Assembly: GCF_001591365.1 (NCBI RefSeq)
Contig: NZ_BCUT01000001.1
Span: 62,001 to 126,000, forward strand
DNA: 64,000 nt
Direction: 5' to 3'
Origin: Variovorax paradoxus NBRC 15149
GTDB taxonomy: Bacteria > Pseudomonadota > Gammaproteobacteria > Burkholderiales > Burkholderiaceae_C
Each line of letters opens with the position of its first letter. Positions within the stretch are counted from its first letter, which is position 1. This document shows positions 11,809 to 20,724 of this stretch, piece after piece. The translations under genes and the position numbers were made by a program. The notes under the pieces are model-generated. The model was not told the origin of the DNA, did not search any database, and was given only the letters and a program-made list of their open reading frames with translations.

Positions 11809-11834
11809 TTAGGGTAAACCTCAGGGACTGTCAA
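11806..11834 (-). promoter_or_regulatory. Sigma-70 promoter of the RND efflux operon
   Basis: On the minus strand a perfect -35 TTGACA (complement of 11829-11834) is followed by 17 bases and then TAAATT (complement of 11806-11811, 4 of 6 consensus positions). The start site would fall inside the palindromic operator, about 40-50 bases before the adaptor ATG. Confidence 0.7.
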
Positions 11835-11851
11835 TCGAGATTCGGGGGTTG

Positions 11852-13774
11852 TCAGGTCCTCTGGCCCATTTCGACCAGCCGGTTGTCCGGCAGCTCGAAA
11901 TAGTCGGACGCCCGGCCCGCATTGCGCTGCAGCCAGCCGAAGAGCGCGCGGCGCACGGGGTTCATGCCGGGGAGGTGCTCCTCCCCCACCGAGGCGCGCG
12001 AGACGAAGTAGGAGGTGGTCATCGAATCGATGGCCAGCGTCTTCTGGTAGGCCAGGATGCGGATGAACTCGGGCACGTCGGGCCGTTCCATGAAGCCGTG
12101 GCGCGCGGTGACCACCCAGATGCCGTCCGTCAGCTGCTCGGCCTCGATGCGCTGGCGCGCGTCCACGCGCGGCGTGTCGCAGGCCAGCACCCGCAGCACG
12201 ATCACCTGCTCGTGCAGCACCTGGTTGTGCTTGAGGTTGTGAAGCAGCGCATGGGGCACGGCGGTGGCATCGGCGTTCAGGAACACGGCCGTGCCGCGCA
12301 CGCGATGCGGCATGTGGAGCGCCAGCGATTCGACGAAGGTCTTGAGCGGCATGCTCTCGGCCGCGAGGGCCTCCAGGCCCAGCCGGCGGCCCTTGGCCCA
12401 GGTGGTGAACAGCAGCATCACCGCCACCGCCACGGCCAGCGTGAGCCAGCCGCCCTCGGCGATCTTGAGGCTGTTGGCCGCCACGAAAGTCAGGTCGACG
12501 GCAGCAAAAGCCACCACCCCGACGACCACCGCCACCTTGTTCCAGCGCCAGAGGCCCCAGGCCACGACGCCCGCCAGCAGCGTGGTGGTCACCATCGTGA
12601 CCGATACCGCAATGCCGTAGGCCGCCGACAGCGCCCCCGAGCTGCGAAAGCCCAGCACCAGCAGCAGCACGCCCGTCATCAGCATCCAGTTGACGACCGG
12701 CACGTAGATCTGGCCGATGGCCGAGCCCGAGGTCTGCACCACGCGCATGCGCGGCAGGTAGCCCATGCGCATCGCGTGAGCAGTCAGTGAAAACGCGCCC
12801 GAAATCACGGCCTGCGACGCAATGACGGTCGCCATCGCGGCCAGCACCACCATCGGCACGACGCCCCATGGAGGAAAGAGCCGGAAGAAGGGGTTGTCGA
12901 CCGCCGCCGGCTCCGCCAGCACCAGCGCGCCCTGGCCGAAGTAGTTCAGCACCAGCCCGGGCAGCGCGATGAAGAGCCAGGCGAAGCGGATCGAGCGCGC
13001 GCCGAAGTGCCCCATGTCGGCATACAGCGCCTCGCCGCCGGTAAAGGCAAGAAACACCGCCCCCAGCACCGCCAGCGACTGCAGCCGGTGCTCGACCAGG
13101 AAAGCGACGGCCCGGCGCGGATCGAGCGCCGCCAGCACCTGCGGATGCTGCAGCACCTGCCAGCCGCCCGCAACGGCCAGCACCAGGAACCACAGCAGCA
13201 TGACCGGCCCGAACACCTTGCCCACCGCGCCGGTGCCCTTGCGCTGCACCGCGAAGAGCCCGAGCAGGATCAGGATGGTGATCGGGATCACCACGCGCTG
13301 CAGCACCGGCGCCTGCACCTCCAGCCCCTCGACCGCCGACAGCACCGAGATCGCCGGCGTGATCAGGCTGTCGCCATAGAACATGGCCGCGCCGACCAGG
13401 CCGAGCCCCGCAATGACGTTCAGCACCCAGGGCCGGGTCCGCGGGCCCGCCACCGCATTGCGTGCGAGGGCCTGCAGCGCCAGGATGCCGCCCTCGCCGT
13501 CGTGGTCCGCGCGCAGCACGAACACCACGTACTTGAGCGTGACCACGAACATCAGGCCCCAGAAGATCAGCGAAAGCAGGCCCAGCACCGCATCGGGCGT
13601 GAACGCCACGCCGTGCTCGGGATTGAGCGTTTCCTTGAAGGCGTAGAGCGGAGAGGTGCCGATGTCGCCGAAAACTACCCCGAGCGCCGCGATCATCAGG
13701 CCCGGCCCCGCCGCATGTGGCGCCTCGCCTGGCGCGGGACTCGGGACGGCGGGAGCCTGCGTGGGTGCATTCAT
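11852..13774 (-). CDS. kup: Potassium uptake protein Kup
   Basis: Inner-membrane K+/H+ symporter of the KUP/HAK family. From the chosen start it is 640 aa. The N-terminal family signature appears as ALGVVFGDIGTSPLYAF near residues 30-46. About twelve hydrophobic helices follow, then a hydrophilic C-terminal cytoplasmic domain. The frame stays open far upstream, but that part is antisense to hpnC and has no membrane character. The start MNAPTQAP at 13774 is therefore preferred. It is divergent from hpnC with a gap of 72 bp. Confidence 0.95.
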   Translation of the reverse strand: MNAPTQAPAVPSPAPGEAPHAAGPGLMIAALGVVFGDIGTSPLYAFKETLNPEHGVAFTPDAVLGLLSLIFWGLMFVVTLKYVVFVLRADHDGEGGILALQALARNAVAGPRTRPWVLNVIAGLGLVGAAMFYGDSLITPAISVLSAVEGLEVQAPVLQRVVIPITILILLGLFAVQRKGTGAVGKVFGPVMLLWFLVLAVAGGWQVLQHPQVLAALDPRRAVAFLVEHRLQSLAVLGAVFLAFTGGEALYADMGHFGARSIRFAWLFIALPGLVLNYFGQGALVLAEPAAVDNPFFRLFPPWGVVPMVVLAAMATVIASQAVISGAFSLTAHAMRMGYLPRMRVVQTSGSAIGQIYVPVVNWMLMTGVLLLVLGFRSSGALSAAYGIAVSVTMVTTTLLAGVVAWGLWRWNKVAVVVGVVAFAAVDLTFVAANSLKIAEGGWLTLAVAVAVMLLFTTWAKGRRLGLEALAAESMPLKTFVESLALHMPHRVRGTAVFLNADATAVPHALLHNLKHNQVLHEQVIVLRVLACDTPRVDARQRIEAEQLTDGIWVVTARHGFMERPDVPEFIRILAYQKTLAIDSMTTSYFVSRASVGEEHLPGMNPVRRALFGWLQRNAGRASDYFELPDNRLVEMGQRT

Positions 13775-13846
13775 GAATGAAAAGGAAGTGAGATGTTGGC
13801 GACGCCGCGAGCATAGTCCGCGCCGCGTGTCGCGGACAATCGCGGC

Positions 13847-14758
13847 GTGCCTGCACCACCCCATATTGCCGCGCCGCCGGCGCATTACGAGAATTTCCCC
13901 GTGGCCTCCTGGCTGTGCCCGCCGCATCTGCGGCCGCCGATTGCAGCGATCTACCATTTCGCGCGAACCGCGGACGACATCGCGGACGAAGGCGATGCCT
14001 CGCCCGGCCAGCGGCTGGCCGATCTTCGTGCCTACCGCGAAGAACTGGCAGCCGCCGCGCGCGGCCAGGTGGCACCCTCCTCGCGCTGGCCTCAGGTGTT
14101 CGGCCCGCTCGCCCACAGCATCGCGCAGTTCAAGCTTCCGGAACAACTGCTCGCCGACCTGCTGAGCGCCTTCATGCAGGACATCGAGAAGACCCGCGAC
14201 GGCGGAACCTACGCCGACCGCGCCGAACTGCTCGACTACTGCCGCCGCTCCGCCAACCCGGTCGGCCGCCTGCTGCTGCACCTCTACGGCGTGAACGATG
14301 CACAGGCGCTGGCGCAAAGCGACGCCATCTGCAGCGCGCTGCAACTCATCAATTTCTGGCAGGACCCGAGCGTGGACCTGCCGCGCGGCCGCTTCTATCC
14401 GCCGCTGGCCGACTGTGCCCGGCGCGGCCTGACGCGCGAGAGTTTCAAGGTCTTCATGCCGCTGGCCGAAGCCCCGCCGCCGCAGGAAGCCATCAACCTG
14501 ATCGCCGTCGAAAGCGCCTGGGCGCGGGAGCTGATGGCTGAGGGCGCGCCCTTGGTCCATCGCCTGCCCGGCCGCGCCGGCTGGGAGCTGCGCTTCGTCG
14601 TGCAGGGCGGCCTGCGCATTCTCGACAAGATCGAGGACCTGGGCTTCGACACCTTTTCGCAGCGCCCGAAAATCGGGAAGGCCGATGCGCCGCTGCTGGC
14701 CTGGCGCGCCCTTCGGATGCGGAGACAATTGCGGCCCATGAAAGCGCCCCTCCGATGA
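13847..14758 (+). CDS. hpnC: Squalene synthase HpnC (hydroxysqualene-forming step)
   Basis: First listed gene of the bacterial three-enzyme squalene route. HpnD makes presqualene diphosphate from two farnesyl diphosphates, HpnC converts it to hydroxysqualene, and HpnE reduces that to squalene. The 303-aa protein belongs to the squalene/phytoene synthase family. It carries the first aspartate-rich motif DDIADE near residue 44 and a second motif NFWQDPSVDLPRGR. The start is GTG. The stop overlaps the hpnD start by 4 bp (ATGA), so the genes form an operon. Confidence 0.93.
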   Translation: MPAPPHIAAPPAHYENFPVASWLCPPHLRPPIAAIYHFARTADDIADEGDASPGQRLADLRAYREELAAAARGQVAPSSRWPQVFGPLAHSIAQFKLPEQLLADLLSAFMQDIEKTRDGGTYADRAELLDYCRRSANPVGRLLLHLYGVNDAQALAQSDAICSALQLINFWQDPSVDLPRGRFYPPLADCARRGLTRESFKVFMPLAEAPPPQEAINLIAVESAWARELMAEGAPLVHRLPGRAGWELRFVVQGGLRILDKIEDLGFDTFSQRPKIGKADAPLLAWRALRMRRQLRPMKAPLR

Positions 14759-15594
14759 CTCCCGAGCAATACGTACAGGACAAGGCCGCCGCCTCGGGCA
14801 GCAGTTTCTATTACGCGTTTCTGTTCCTTCCCAAGCCGCGGCGCGCCGCGATCACGGCCTTCTATGCCTTCTGTCGCGAGATCGACGACGTGGTCGACGA
14901 GGTCAGCGACCCCGGCGTGGCCGCGACCAAGCTCGCCTGGTGGCGCACCGAGGTCGCGCAGTCCTTTGCGGGACCGCCGCGCCATCCCGTGATGCAGGCG
15001 CTGGTGCCGCATGCCGCCACCTACGGCATCGAGCCCGCCCAGCTCAACGAGGTGATCGACGGCTGCCAGATGGACCTCGACCAAACCCGCTACCTCGACT
15101 TTCCCGGCCTCGCGCGCTACTGCCACCTGGTGGCCGGCGTGGTGGGCGAAGTCGCGGCGCGCATCTTCGGCCAGACCGATCCGCAGACCACCGCCTATGC
15201 GCACAAGCTGGGCCTGGCGCTGCAGCTCACCAACATCATTCGCGACGTTGGCGAGGACGCGCTGCGCGGCCGCATCTACCTGCCCGTGAACGAGCTGCAG
15301 AAATTCGACGTCAAGGCGCACGAGATTCTCAACCGCGTGCATTCGGAGCGCTTCGTCGCGCTCATGAAGTTCCAGGCCGAACGCGCGCATGCGGCATACG
15401 ACGAAGCCCTCGCCCTGCTGCCCGCCCCCGACCGCCGCGCGCAGAAGCCCGGTCTCATGATGGCCAGCATCTACCGCACGCTGCTGCGCGAGATCGAGCG
15501 CGACAACTTCCAGGTGCTGAACCAGCGCGTGAGCCTGACGCCGGTGCGCAAGTTCTGGCTGGCGTGGAAAGTCCAGGCATTGGGGCGCATTTGA
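14755..15594 (+). CDS. hpnD: Presqualene diphosphate synthase HpnD
   Basis: Condenses two farnesyl diphosphates to presqualene diphosphate. It is 279 aa. Both prenyl-diphosphate-binding aspartate motifs of the family are present: DDVVDE near residues 43-48 and NIIRDVGEDALRGRIYLP near 160-177. It overlaps hpnC by 4 bp at its start and hpnE by 4 bp at its end, so all three are translationally coupled. Confidence 0.95.
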   Translation: MTPEQYVQDKAAASGSSFYYAFLFLPKPRRAAITAFYAFCREIDDVVDEVSDPGVAATKLAWWRTEVAQSFAGPPRHPVMQALVPHAATYGIEPAQLNEVIDGCQMDLDQTRYLDFPGLARYCHLVAGVVGEVAARIFGQTDPQTTAYAHKLGLALQLTNIIRDVGEDALRGRIYLPVNELQKFDVKAHEILNRVHSERFVALMKFQAERAHAAYDEALALLPAPDRRAQKPGLMMASIYRTLLREIERDNFQVLNQRVSLTPVRKFWLAWKVQALGRI

Positions 15595-16850
15595 GAACAG
15601 CCATCGTCGGCGCCGGCTGGGCCGGCCTCGCCTGCGCCGTCGAAGCCACGCGGCTCGGCCATGCCGTGACGCTGTACGAAGCAGCGCACATGGCGGGCGG
15701 GCGCGCGCGGCGGGTCGACCACATGCACGGGCTGGTGCTCGACAACGGGCAGCACATCCTGATCGGTGCCTACGCCGCAACGCTCAGGCTGATGCGCGAA
15801 GTGGGCATCGATGCCGGCCAGGCGCTGCTGCGGCTGCCTCTTTCGCTGCGCTTTGCCGATGGCGGCGGCCTGAAACTGCCGCGGCTGCCTGCACCGCTCG
15901 ACCTGCTGGCCGGCATCTTCACGGCGCGCGGCTGGTCGTGGCGGGACAAGTCCACTTTGCTGCGCACCGCCGTGCAATGGCGCCTCGCCGGATTCCGCTG
16001 CGCCGCCGGCACCACCGTGGCCGCGCTCTGTGGCGGCCTCACGCCGCGCGTGATGGAGGAACTGATCGAGCCGCTGTGTGTTTCCGCGCTCAACACGCCG
16101 GTCGACCAGTCGAGTGGCGAGGTGTTCCTGCGCGTGCTGCACGATGCGCTCTTCAGCGGCAGCGGCGGCGCGGACCTGCTGCTGCCGCGCGTCGACCTGG
16201 GCGCGCTCTTTCCCGACGCGGCCCTGGCATGGCTCGCGCAGCACGACGCAACGCTGCGCATCGGCACGCGCGTGCTCGCCATCTCGCCCGAGGGCGCGGC
16301 ATGGCGGGTCGACGGCGAGCGCTTCGATCAGGTCGTTCTGGCGTGCGCCCCCTGGGACGCGGCTCGGCTCGTGCGCGCGTCCGGCGTGGCCGCGCAGCGC
16401 TGGTGCGAAAGCACCGAGGCCCTGCGCTTCGAGGCCATTGCCACCATCTACGTGCGCGGCGCCACGCCGCTCGCGCAGCCGATGCTCGCGCTGCGCAGCC
16501 ATCCCGCCACCGCGCCGGCGCAATTCGTGTTCGATCGCGGCCAGCTCGGCGGGCCCGAAGGCGTGCTCGCCATGGTGGTGAGCGCGAACGAAACGCCGCG
16601 CGAAACGCTGGAGCAGCAGGCGCTTGCGCAAGCCGCCGTGCAGCTCGGCCAGGCGGCGTTGCACATCGTGCAGACCGTGGTCGAAAAGCGCGCCACCTTC
16701 GCCTGCACGCCCGCGCTCGCGCGGCCGCCGATGCGCATCGCGCCGGGCCTGCAGGCCTGCGGCGACTACACCGAAGGCCCCTACCCTGCGACACTCGAAG
16801 GCGCGGTCCTGAGCGGACTGGCCGCCGCCAAGGCATCGACAACACCATGA
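15591..16850 (+). CDS. hpnE: Hydroxysqualene dehydroxylase HpnE
   Basis: FAD-dependent amine-oxidase-like enzyme that reduces hydroxysqualene to squalene. From the chosen start it is 419 aa. The dinucleotide-binding motif VGAGWAGL begins only about 5 residues from the start, followed by the acidic end of the Rossmann beta-2 strand and GGRARR. No ATG exists before this motif. The TTG at 15591, which overlaps the hpnD stop as TTGA, is the most economical start. A GTG eight codons upstream is the alternative. The enzyme ends in the family-typical CGDYTEGPYPATLEGAVLSG. Confidence 0.92.
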   Translation: MRTAIVGAGWAGLACAVEATRLGHAVTLYEAAHMAGGRARRVDHMHGLVLDNGQHILIGAYAATLRLMREVGIDAGQALLRLPLSLRFADGGGLKLPRLPAPLDLLAGIFTARGWSWRDKSTLLRTAVQWRLAGFRCAAGTTVAALCGGLTPRVMEELIEPLCVSALNTPVDQSSGEVFLRVLHDALFSGSGGADLLLPRVDLGALFPDAALAWLAQHDATLRIGTRVLAISPEGAAWRVDGERFDQVVLACAPWDAARLVRASGVAAQRWCESTEALRFEAIATIYVRGATPLAQPMLALRSHPATAPAQFVFDRGQLGGPEGVLAMVVSANETPRETLEQQALAQAAVQLGQAALHIVQTVVEKRATFACTPALARPPMRIAPGLQACGDYTEGPYPATLEGAVLSGLAAAKASTTP

Positions 16851-17149
16851 CCGAACTGCGCTACCTGGATTTCGACTACAGCGAAGACACCGAGGGCCAC
16901 GGCACCTTCGATGCCATGGCCTCGACCGTGCCCACAAGAACACACGAAGTGCTGGCCGAGATCGCGCGGGTGCTGGCCTGGGCCGATGCCACTTTTCCCG
17001 ATGCGCGCGGCGCGCTCGACGACGGGGCGGCCTGGGACTTCGACCTGCAGCAGACCCGCGAGGCGCCGGAGCTGGACACGGTGACCTTCTCGCTCAGCGG
17101 CACGCCAGATTTCTGCGCCGCGCTGCGCGCGCACTTCGGCCTGGACTGA
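16847..17149 (+). CDS. Small conserved hypothetical protein, 100 aa
   Basis: The ATG overlaps the hpnE stop by 4 bp (ATGA), so it is the fourth gene of the hpn operon. The product is an acidic, soluble 100-aa protein starting MTELRYLDFDYSED, with no signal peptide or membrane helix. I do not recognise a family. Its coupling to hpnE could reflect only shared transcription. Confidence 0.7.
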   Translation: MTELRYLDFDYSEDTEGHGTFDAMASTVPTRTHEVLAEIARVLAWADATFPDARGALDDGAAWDFDLQQTREAPELDTVTFSLSGTPDFCAALRAHFGLD

Positions 17150-17176
17150 AGCCTGCCTGTTTCCAAGGAAAGAACC

Positions 17177-17482
17177 ATGGTCACCTGCTACCTGCGCTAC
17201 ATCGTCGATCCCTACAAGCTCAAGGAATTCGAGCACTACGGCAAGCTGTGGATTCCGCTGGTCGAGAAGTTCGGCGGCCAGCACCATGGCTACTTCCTGC
17301 CGTCGGAAGGCGCGAACAACGTGGCGCTCGCGATGTTCAGCTTTCCGAGCCTGGCCGCCTACGAGCAGTACCGCTGCGATTCGATGCAGGACGCCGACTG
17401 CCAGGCTGCCTTCAGGTACGCCGAGGACACCCGGTGCATCCTGAGCTACGAGCGCAGCTTCTTCCGGCCGGTCTTTTCGTAG
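17177..17482 (+). CDS. NIPSNAP family protein
   Basis: A 101-aa protein with the ferredoxin-like fold pattern of the NIPSNAP/dimeric alpha-beta barrel group. It starts with a beta strand [19 protein letters not shown], then a helix and a second strand [13 protein letters not shown]. It ends in [11 protein letters not shown], typical of the family. No catalytic role is established. A purine-rich AAGGAAAGAACC precedes the ATG. It is the last gene of the rightward hpn run and converges on the HAD hydrolase gene with a 1-base gap. Confidence 0.8.
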   Translation: MVTCYLRYIVDPYKLKEFEHYGKLWIPLVEKFGGQHHGYFLPSEGANNVALAMFSFPSLAAYEQYRCDSMQDADCQAAFRYAEDTRCILSYERSFFRPVFS

Positions 17483-17483
17483 T

Positions 17484-18215
17484 TCAAGCGCCGAGCGCCA
17501 CGCACAGCGCGTGCAGGTTCGGCACGATCAGCTGGGGCCGCGCGCCATGCACCCACGGGCGCTCGTCGCGCACCAGCCAGGCCGCCTGCATGCCGGCGTT
17601 GAGCGCGCCGACCACGTCGAGCTCGGCGTCGTCGCCCACGTGCAGCACGTCCTTGGGCAACAGGCCGACCGATGCGGCCGCGGCGCGGAAGATCGGCGCA
17701 TGCGGCTTGCCGCTGCCGAAGGCGCGCGCGTTGAACGCGGTGCGGAACCATCGGCCGACGCCGGTCTGGTGGATGTCCGCATTGCCGTTCGACACCGCCA
17801 CCAGCGGATAGCGCTCGCTGAGCCACTTGAGGGCCGGCAGCGCGTCTTCGTAGAGCGTCACGCGCTGGCGTTCGGCAAAGAAGGCATCGAAGGCCGGATC
17901 GGCCAGCGCCGGGTCTTCGCCCGCGTGCCTGAGTGCCGCGCGGATCGACTCGCGGCGCAACGCACTCAGGTCGTGCGCCAGGTCGGAGCGCTCCTTGGCG
18001 GTGGCTTCGCGCAGCTCGCGCAAGACGCCCGGCGTGAGCAGCAGCGAGGCGGTCTTGGGTGCCTCGCGCAGCAGCCATTGCTGCAGCACGGTCTCGGCGC
18101 GCTCGATGGTCGGCCAGATCGGCCAGAGGGTGTCGTCCAGGTCGAGCGAGATCGCCGAGATGCGCTTGATGTCGAGGGGCGCGGCGCTTGCCGGCGCCGT
18201 GGAAGCGGAGGTCAT
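17484..18215 (-). CDS. HAD-superfamily hydrolase
   Basis: Predicted phosphatase of the haloacid dehalogenase superfamily, 243 aa from the chosen start. Motif I is [10 protein letters not shown] (nucleophile and acid/base Asp near residues 24 and 26). Motif II is VAVSNGN, motif III is the Lys in [10 protein letters not shown], and motif IV is HVGDDAELD. The ATG at 18215 (MTSAST) is preferred over an upstream ATG that would extend into hemH. The start codons of this gene and hemH are only 15 bp apart. The substrate is unknown. Confidence 0.88.
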   Translation of the reverse strand: MTSASTAPASAAPLDIKRISAISLDLDDTLWPIWPTIERAETVLQQWLLREAPKTASLLLTPGVLRELREATAKERSDLAHDLSALRRESIRAALRHAGEDPALADPAFDAFFAERQRVTLYEDALPALKWLSERYPLVAVSNGNADIHQTGVGRWFRTAFNARAFGSGKPHAPIFRAAAASVGLLPKDVLHVGDDAELDVVGALNAGMQAAWLVRDERPWVHGARPQLIVPNLHALCVALGA

Positions 18216-18230
18216 GCCCGAGAATATCGC

Positions 18231-19295
18231 ATGCCTCAAGACAACGGGAACCGCGGTTCCATCGACCCCCAACCCGCCATCGAACGCACCGCCATCCTCT
18301 GGTGCAACCTGGGCTCGCCCGATGCCCCGACCGCGGCCGCCGTGCGGCCCTACCTGGCGGAGTTTCTCGGCGATCCGCGCGTGGTCGAGATTCCCAGGCT
18401 GCTCTGGGCGCTGATCCTGTACGGCATCATCCTGCGCGTGCGGCCCGCCAAATCAGCCGCCAAGTACGCGAGCATCTGGATGGCCGAGGGTTCGCCGCTG
18501 AAGGTGTGGACCCGCAAGCAGGCCACGCTGCTCGCCGGCTGGCTCGGCGAGCGCGGCCACCGCGTGGCGGTGCAGGACGCCATGCGCTACGCTAGCCCGT
18601 CGATCGCTTCGCGGCTCGATGCGCTGCAGGCCGAAGGCGCCACGCGCGTGCTGGTGCTGCAGGCCTATCCGCAGTATTCGGCCACCACCACGGCCAGCGT
18701 GATCGATGCGGTGAACGACTGGAGCCGCCGCCAGCGCCGCATTCCGGAGTTCCGCTTCGTCAACCAGTACCACGACGATCCGGCCTACGTCGAGGCACTG
18801 GCGCTCGGCATCGAAGCGCACTGGAAGCGCGAGGGCCGCGGCGAGCTGCTGCTGATGAGCTTCCACGGCATTCCGGTGCGCAACATCGCGCTTGGCGATC
18901 CCTACCAGGTGCAGTGCCTCGAAACCGCGCGCCTGCTCGCGGCGCGGCTGGGCCTTGCGGCGACGGGATACCGCGTGACCTTCCAGTCGCGCTTCGGCCG
19001 CGCCAAGTGGCTCGAGCCCTACACCGAGCCGACCCTGCGCGAGCTCGGCGCAAGCGGCGTGAAGCGTGTCGACGTGGTGTGCCCAGGCTTTCCGGCCGAC
19101 TGCCTCGAGACGCTCGAAGAAATTGCCATGGAAGGCCGTGAAGCCTTCCTGCATGCGGGCGGCCAGACCTTCAGCTACATCCCCTGCCTCAACGACAGCC
19201 CGGCGTGGATCACCGCGCTGGCGGGCATTGCCGAGCGCAACCTCGCGGGCTGGCCCACCCGGCCCGCCGCCAGCGCTCAGAGCTTGCCCAGATAG
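18231..19295 (+). CDS. hemH: Ferrochelatase
   Basis: Inserts ferrous iron into protoporphyrin IX in the last step of haem synthesis. The protein is 354 aa. Family features are the N-terminal [12 protein letters not shown], the metal-binding His in MSFHGIP, the segment [15 protein letters not shown], and the acidic [15 protein letters not shown]. The only N-terminal ATG is at 18231. Its last 19 bases overlap the end of the convergent DUF1993 gene. Confidence 0.96.
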   Translation: MPQDNGNRGSIDPQPAIERTAILWCNLGSPDAPTAAAVRPYLAEFLGDPRVVEIPRLLWALILYGIILRVRPAKSAAKYASIWMAEGSPLKVWTRKQATLLAGWLGERGHRVAVQDAMRYASPSIASRLDALQAEGATRVLVLQAYPQYSATTTASVIDAVNDWSRRQRRIPEFRFVNQYHDDPAYVEALALGIEAHWKREGRGELLLMSFHGIPVRNIALGDPYQVQCLETARLLAARLGLAATGYRVTFQSRFGRAKWLEPYTEPTLRELGASGVKRVDVVCPGFPADCLETLEEIAMEGREAFLHAGGQTFSYIPCLNDSPAWITALAGIAERNLAGWPTRPAASAQSLPR

Positions 19296-19783
19296 TCCAT
19301 CTTGCCGATCGGCATGCCCTTGTGGCGCAGCACGTCGTAGGCGGTGGTCACATGGAAGAAGAAGTTGGGCAGCGCGAACTGCAGCAGGTAGCGCTGCGCG
19401 GTGAAATGCGCCTCGCCCTCGCGCGTCTTGATGGTCACGGGGCGCTCCTCCTGGCCATCGACCAGCGTGCGTTCTACGGTCGCGAGGAACTGCTGCGTCT
19501 TCGCGATGCGGGCCAGCAGATCGTCATAGGTCTTTTCCTCGTCGGGAAAACTCGGCGCCGTGATGCCCGCGATGCGCGCCACGCCGAGCTTCGCGGCATC
19601 GCTCGCGCGCTGGATCTGGCCGGCGAGCGTGAGCATGTCCGGTGCGAGCCTCGCGTCCACCAGCGTGGCCGGATCGATGTCGTTGGCCCTGGCGTGCGCC
19701 AGGCTCTTCTCGAGCAGGTGGGTGAGCTGGCCGAGTCCGCGGGAGAAGACCGGCACGGAAAGGTCGTACATCGAAAGCGCCAT
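19277..19783 (-). CDS. DUF1993 family protein
   Basis: A 168-aa protein matching the DUF1993 pattern in its start ([20 protein letters not shown]) and its C-terminal [16 protein letters not shown]. This group is related to DinB-like four-helix bundles, and its function is unknown. It is the last gene of the leftward cluster after the alpha/beta hydrolase, from which it is separated by 53 bp. Its stop lies inside the hemH coding end (19-bp convergent overlap). Confidence 0.85.
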   Translation of the reverse strand: MALSMYDLSVPVFSRGLGQLTHLLEKSLAHARANDIDPATLVDARLAPDMLTLAGQIQRASDAAKLGVARIAGITAPSFPDEEKTYDDLLARIAKTQQFLATVERTLVDGQEERPVTIKTREGEAHFTAQRYLLQFALPNFFFHVTTAYDVLRHKGMPIGKMDYLGKL

Positions 19784-19836
19784 GGCGTGGATCCTTGTGG
19801 TTGGAAATCGGCGGCGATTGTCTCGCCGACGCGCGC

Positions 19837-20724
19837 CTAGCGGCCGGCGGACCGGATAAACCCTTCGATCAGCTGCAGTTGTTCGGGCACGTTGAGCGCG
19901 GGTGCGTGGCCGCACCCCTGGATTTCGACCACCTTCAGCAGCCCGGCGGCGCCCGGCCCCCGCTGCTGCATCTGCTGCGTTACCTCGGGCAGCACCAGGT
20001 CCGACTCGGCACCGCGCAGGCACAGCACCGGCGCCTCGATCACGTCGTAGTGCGGCCAGATCAGGTAGTCGTTGTCGTGCGCGCTGAACTGCCGGACCAT
20101 CGCCGGGTCGTAATGCGGCGTCACGCGGCCGTCGGGCAGGCGGCGCGTGGAGCTTTCGGTCAGGCGGCGCCACTGCGCATCGCTGAGCCAGCCATAGGGC
20201 TTGTAGACCGTGCGGAAGAACGCCTCCAGCTCGGCCACCGTGCCGAAGGCGGGCGGCTCGCCGGCATAGGCGCGGATGCGCTCGATGGCCGCCTGCGCGA
20301 GCTGCGGTGCGTTGTCGTTGAGCGTGAGGCTCGCAATGCGCGCCTTCATGCGTGGCTCGAACAGGCCCGACGCGCAGACCGTGCCGATGGCGCCGCCCAT
20401 CGAGGTGCCGACCCAGTGCACGCGGTCCAGCCGCAGCTCGTCGCACAGCGCACCGGCCATGCGCGCATAGAACGAGAGCTGGTACTCCTCGTCGGGCAGC
20501 GGACTCCACTGGCTCAGGCCGCGGCCGATGGTGTCGGGACAGATCACGCGGAAGCCGCGCGCTGCAAAGTGCTGCGCCAACTCGTCCATGTCGCGGCAGG
20601 TGCGCGCGAGGCCGTGCCAGGCAATGACCACCGGCGCGTCCGGTGCGCCCCAGTCGAGCCAATGGATCTCGCGGCCCGCAAGCTGCGCGTAGTGGGAAGA
20701 CGGAACCGGAAGATCGCTGCTCAT
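19837..20724 (-). CDS. Alpha/beta hydrolase
   Basis: A 295-aa cytoplasmic hydrolase with the nucleophile elbow VGTSMGGAIG (Ser near residue 107). The HGLARTCRDMDEL segment supplies the oxyanion HG motif, and GCGHAPALN near the C-terminus carries the catalytic His. Its ATG overlaps the stop of the LivM-type gene (ATGA), so it is part of the transporter operon. An esterase or oligomer hydrolase acting on the imported compound is a reasonable inference. The sequence alone does not fix the substrate. Confidence 0.88.
   Translation of the reverse strand: MSSDLPVPSSHYAQLAGREIHWLDWGAPDAPVVIAWHGLARTCRDMDELAQHFAARGFRVICPDTIGRGLSQWSPLPDEEYQLSFYARMAGALCDELRLDRVHWVGTSMGGAIGTVCASGLFEPRMKARIASLTLNDNAPQLAQAAIERIRAYAGEPPAFGTVAELEAFFRTVYKPYGWLSDAQWRRLTESSTRRLPDGRVTPHYDPAMVRQFSAHDNDYLIWPHYDVIEAPVLCLRGAESDLVLPEVTQQMQQRGPGAAGLLKVVEIQGCGHAPALNVPEQLQLIEGFIRSAGR

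Noticed and set aside
13775..14728. Long N-terminal extension of Kup
   Set aside because: The extra 318 codons are antisense to hpnC and lack membrane helices. The Kup family begins near MNAPTQAP.
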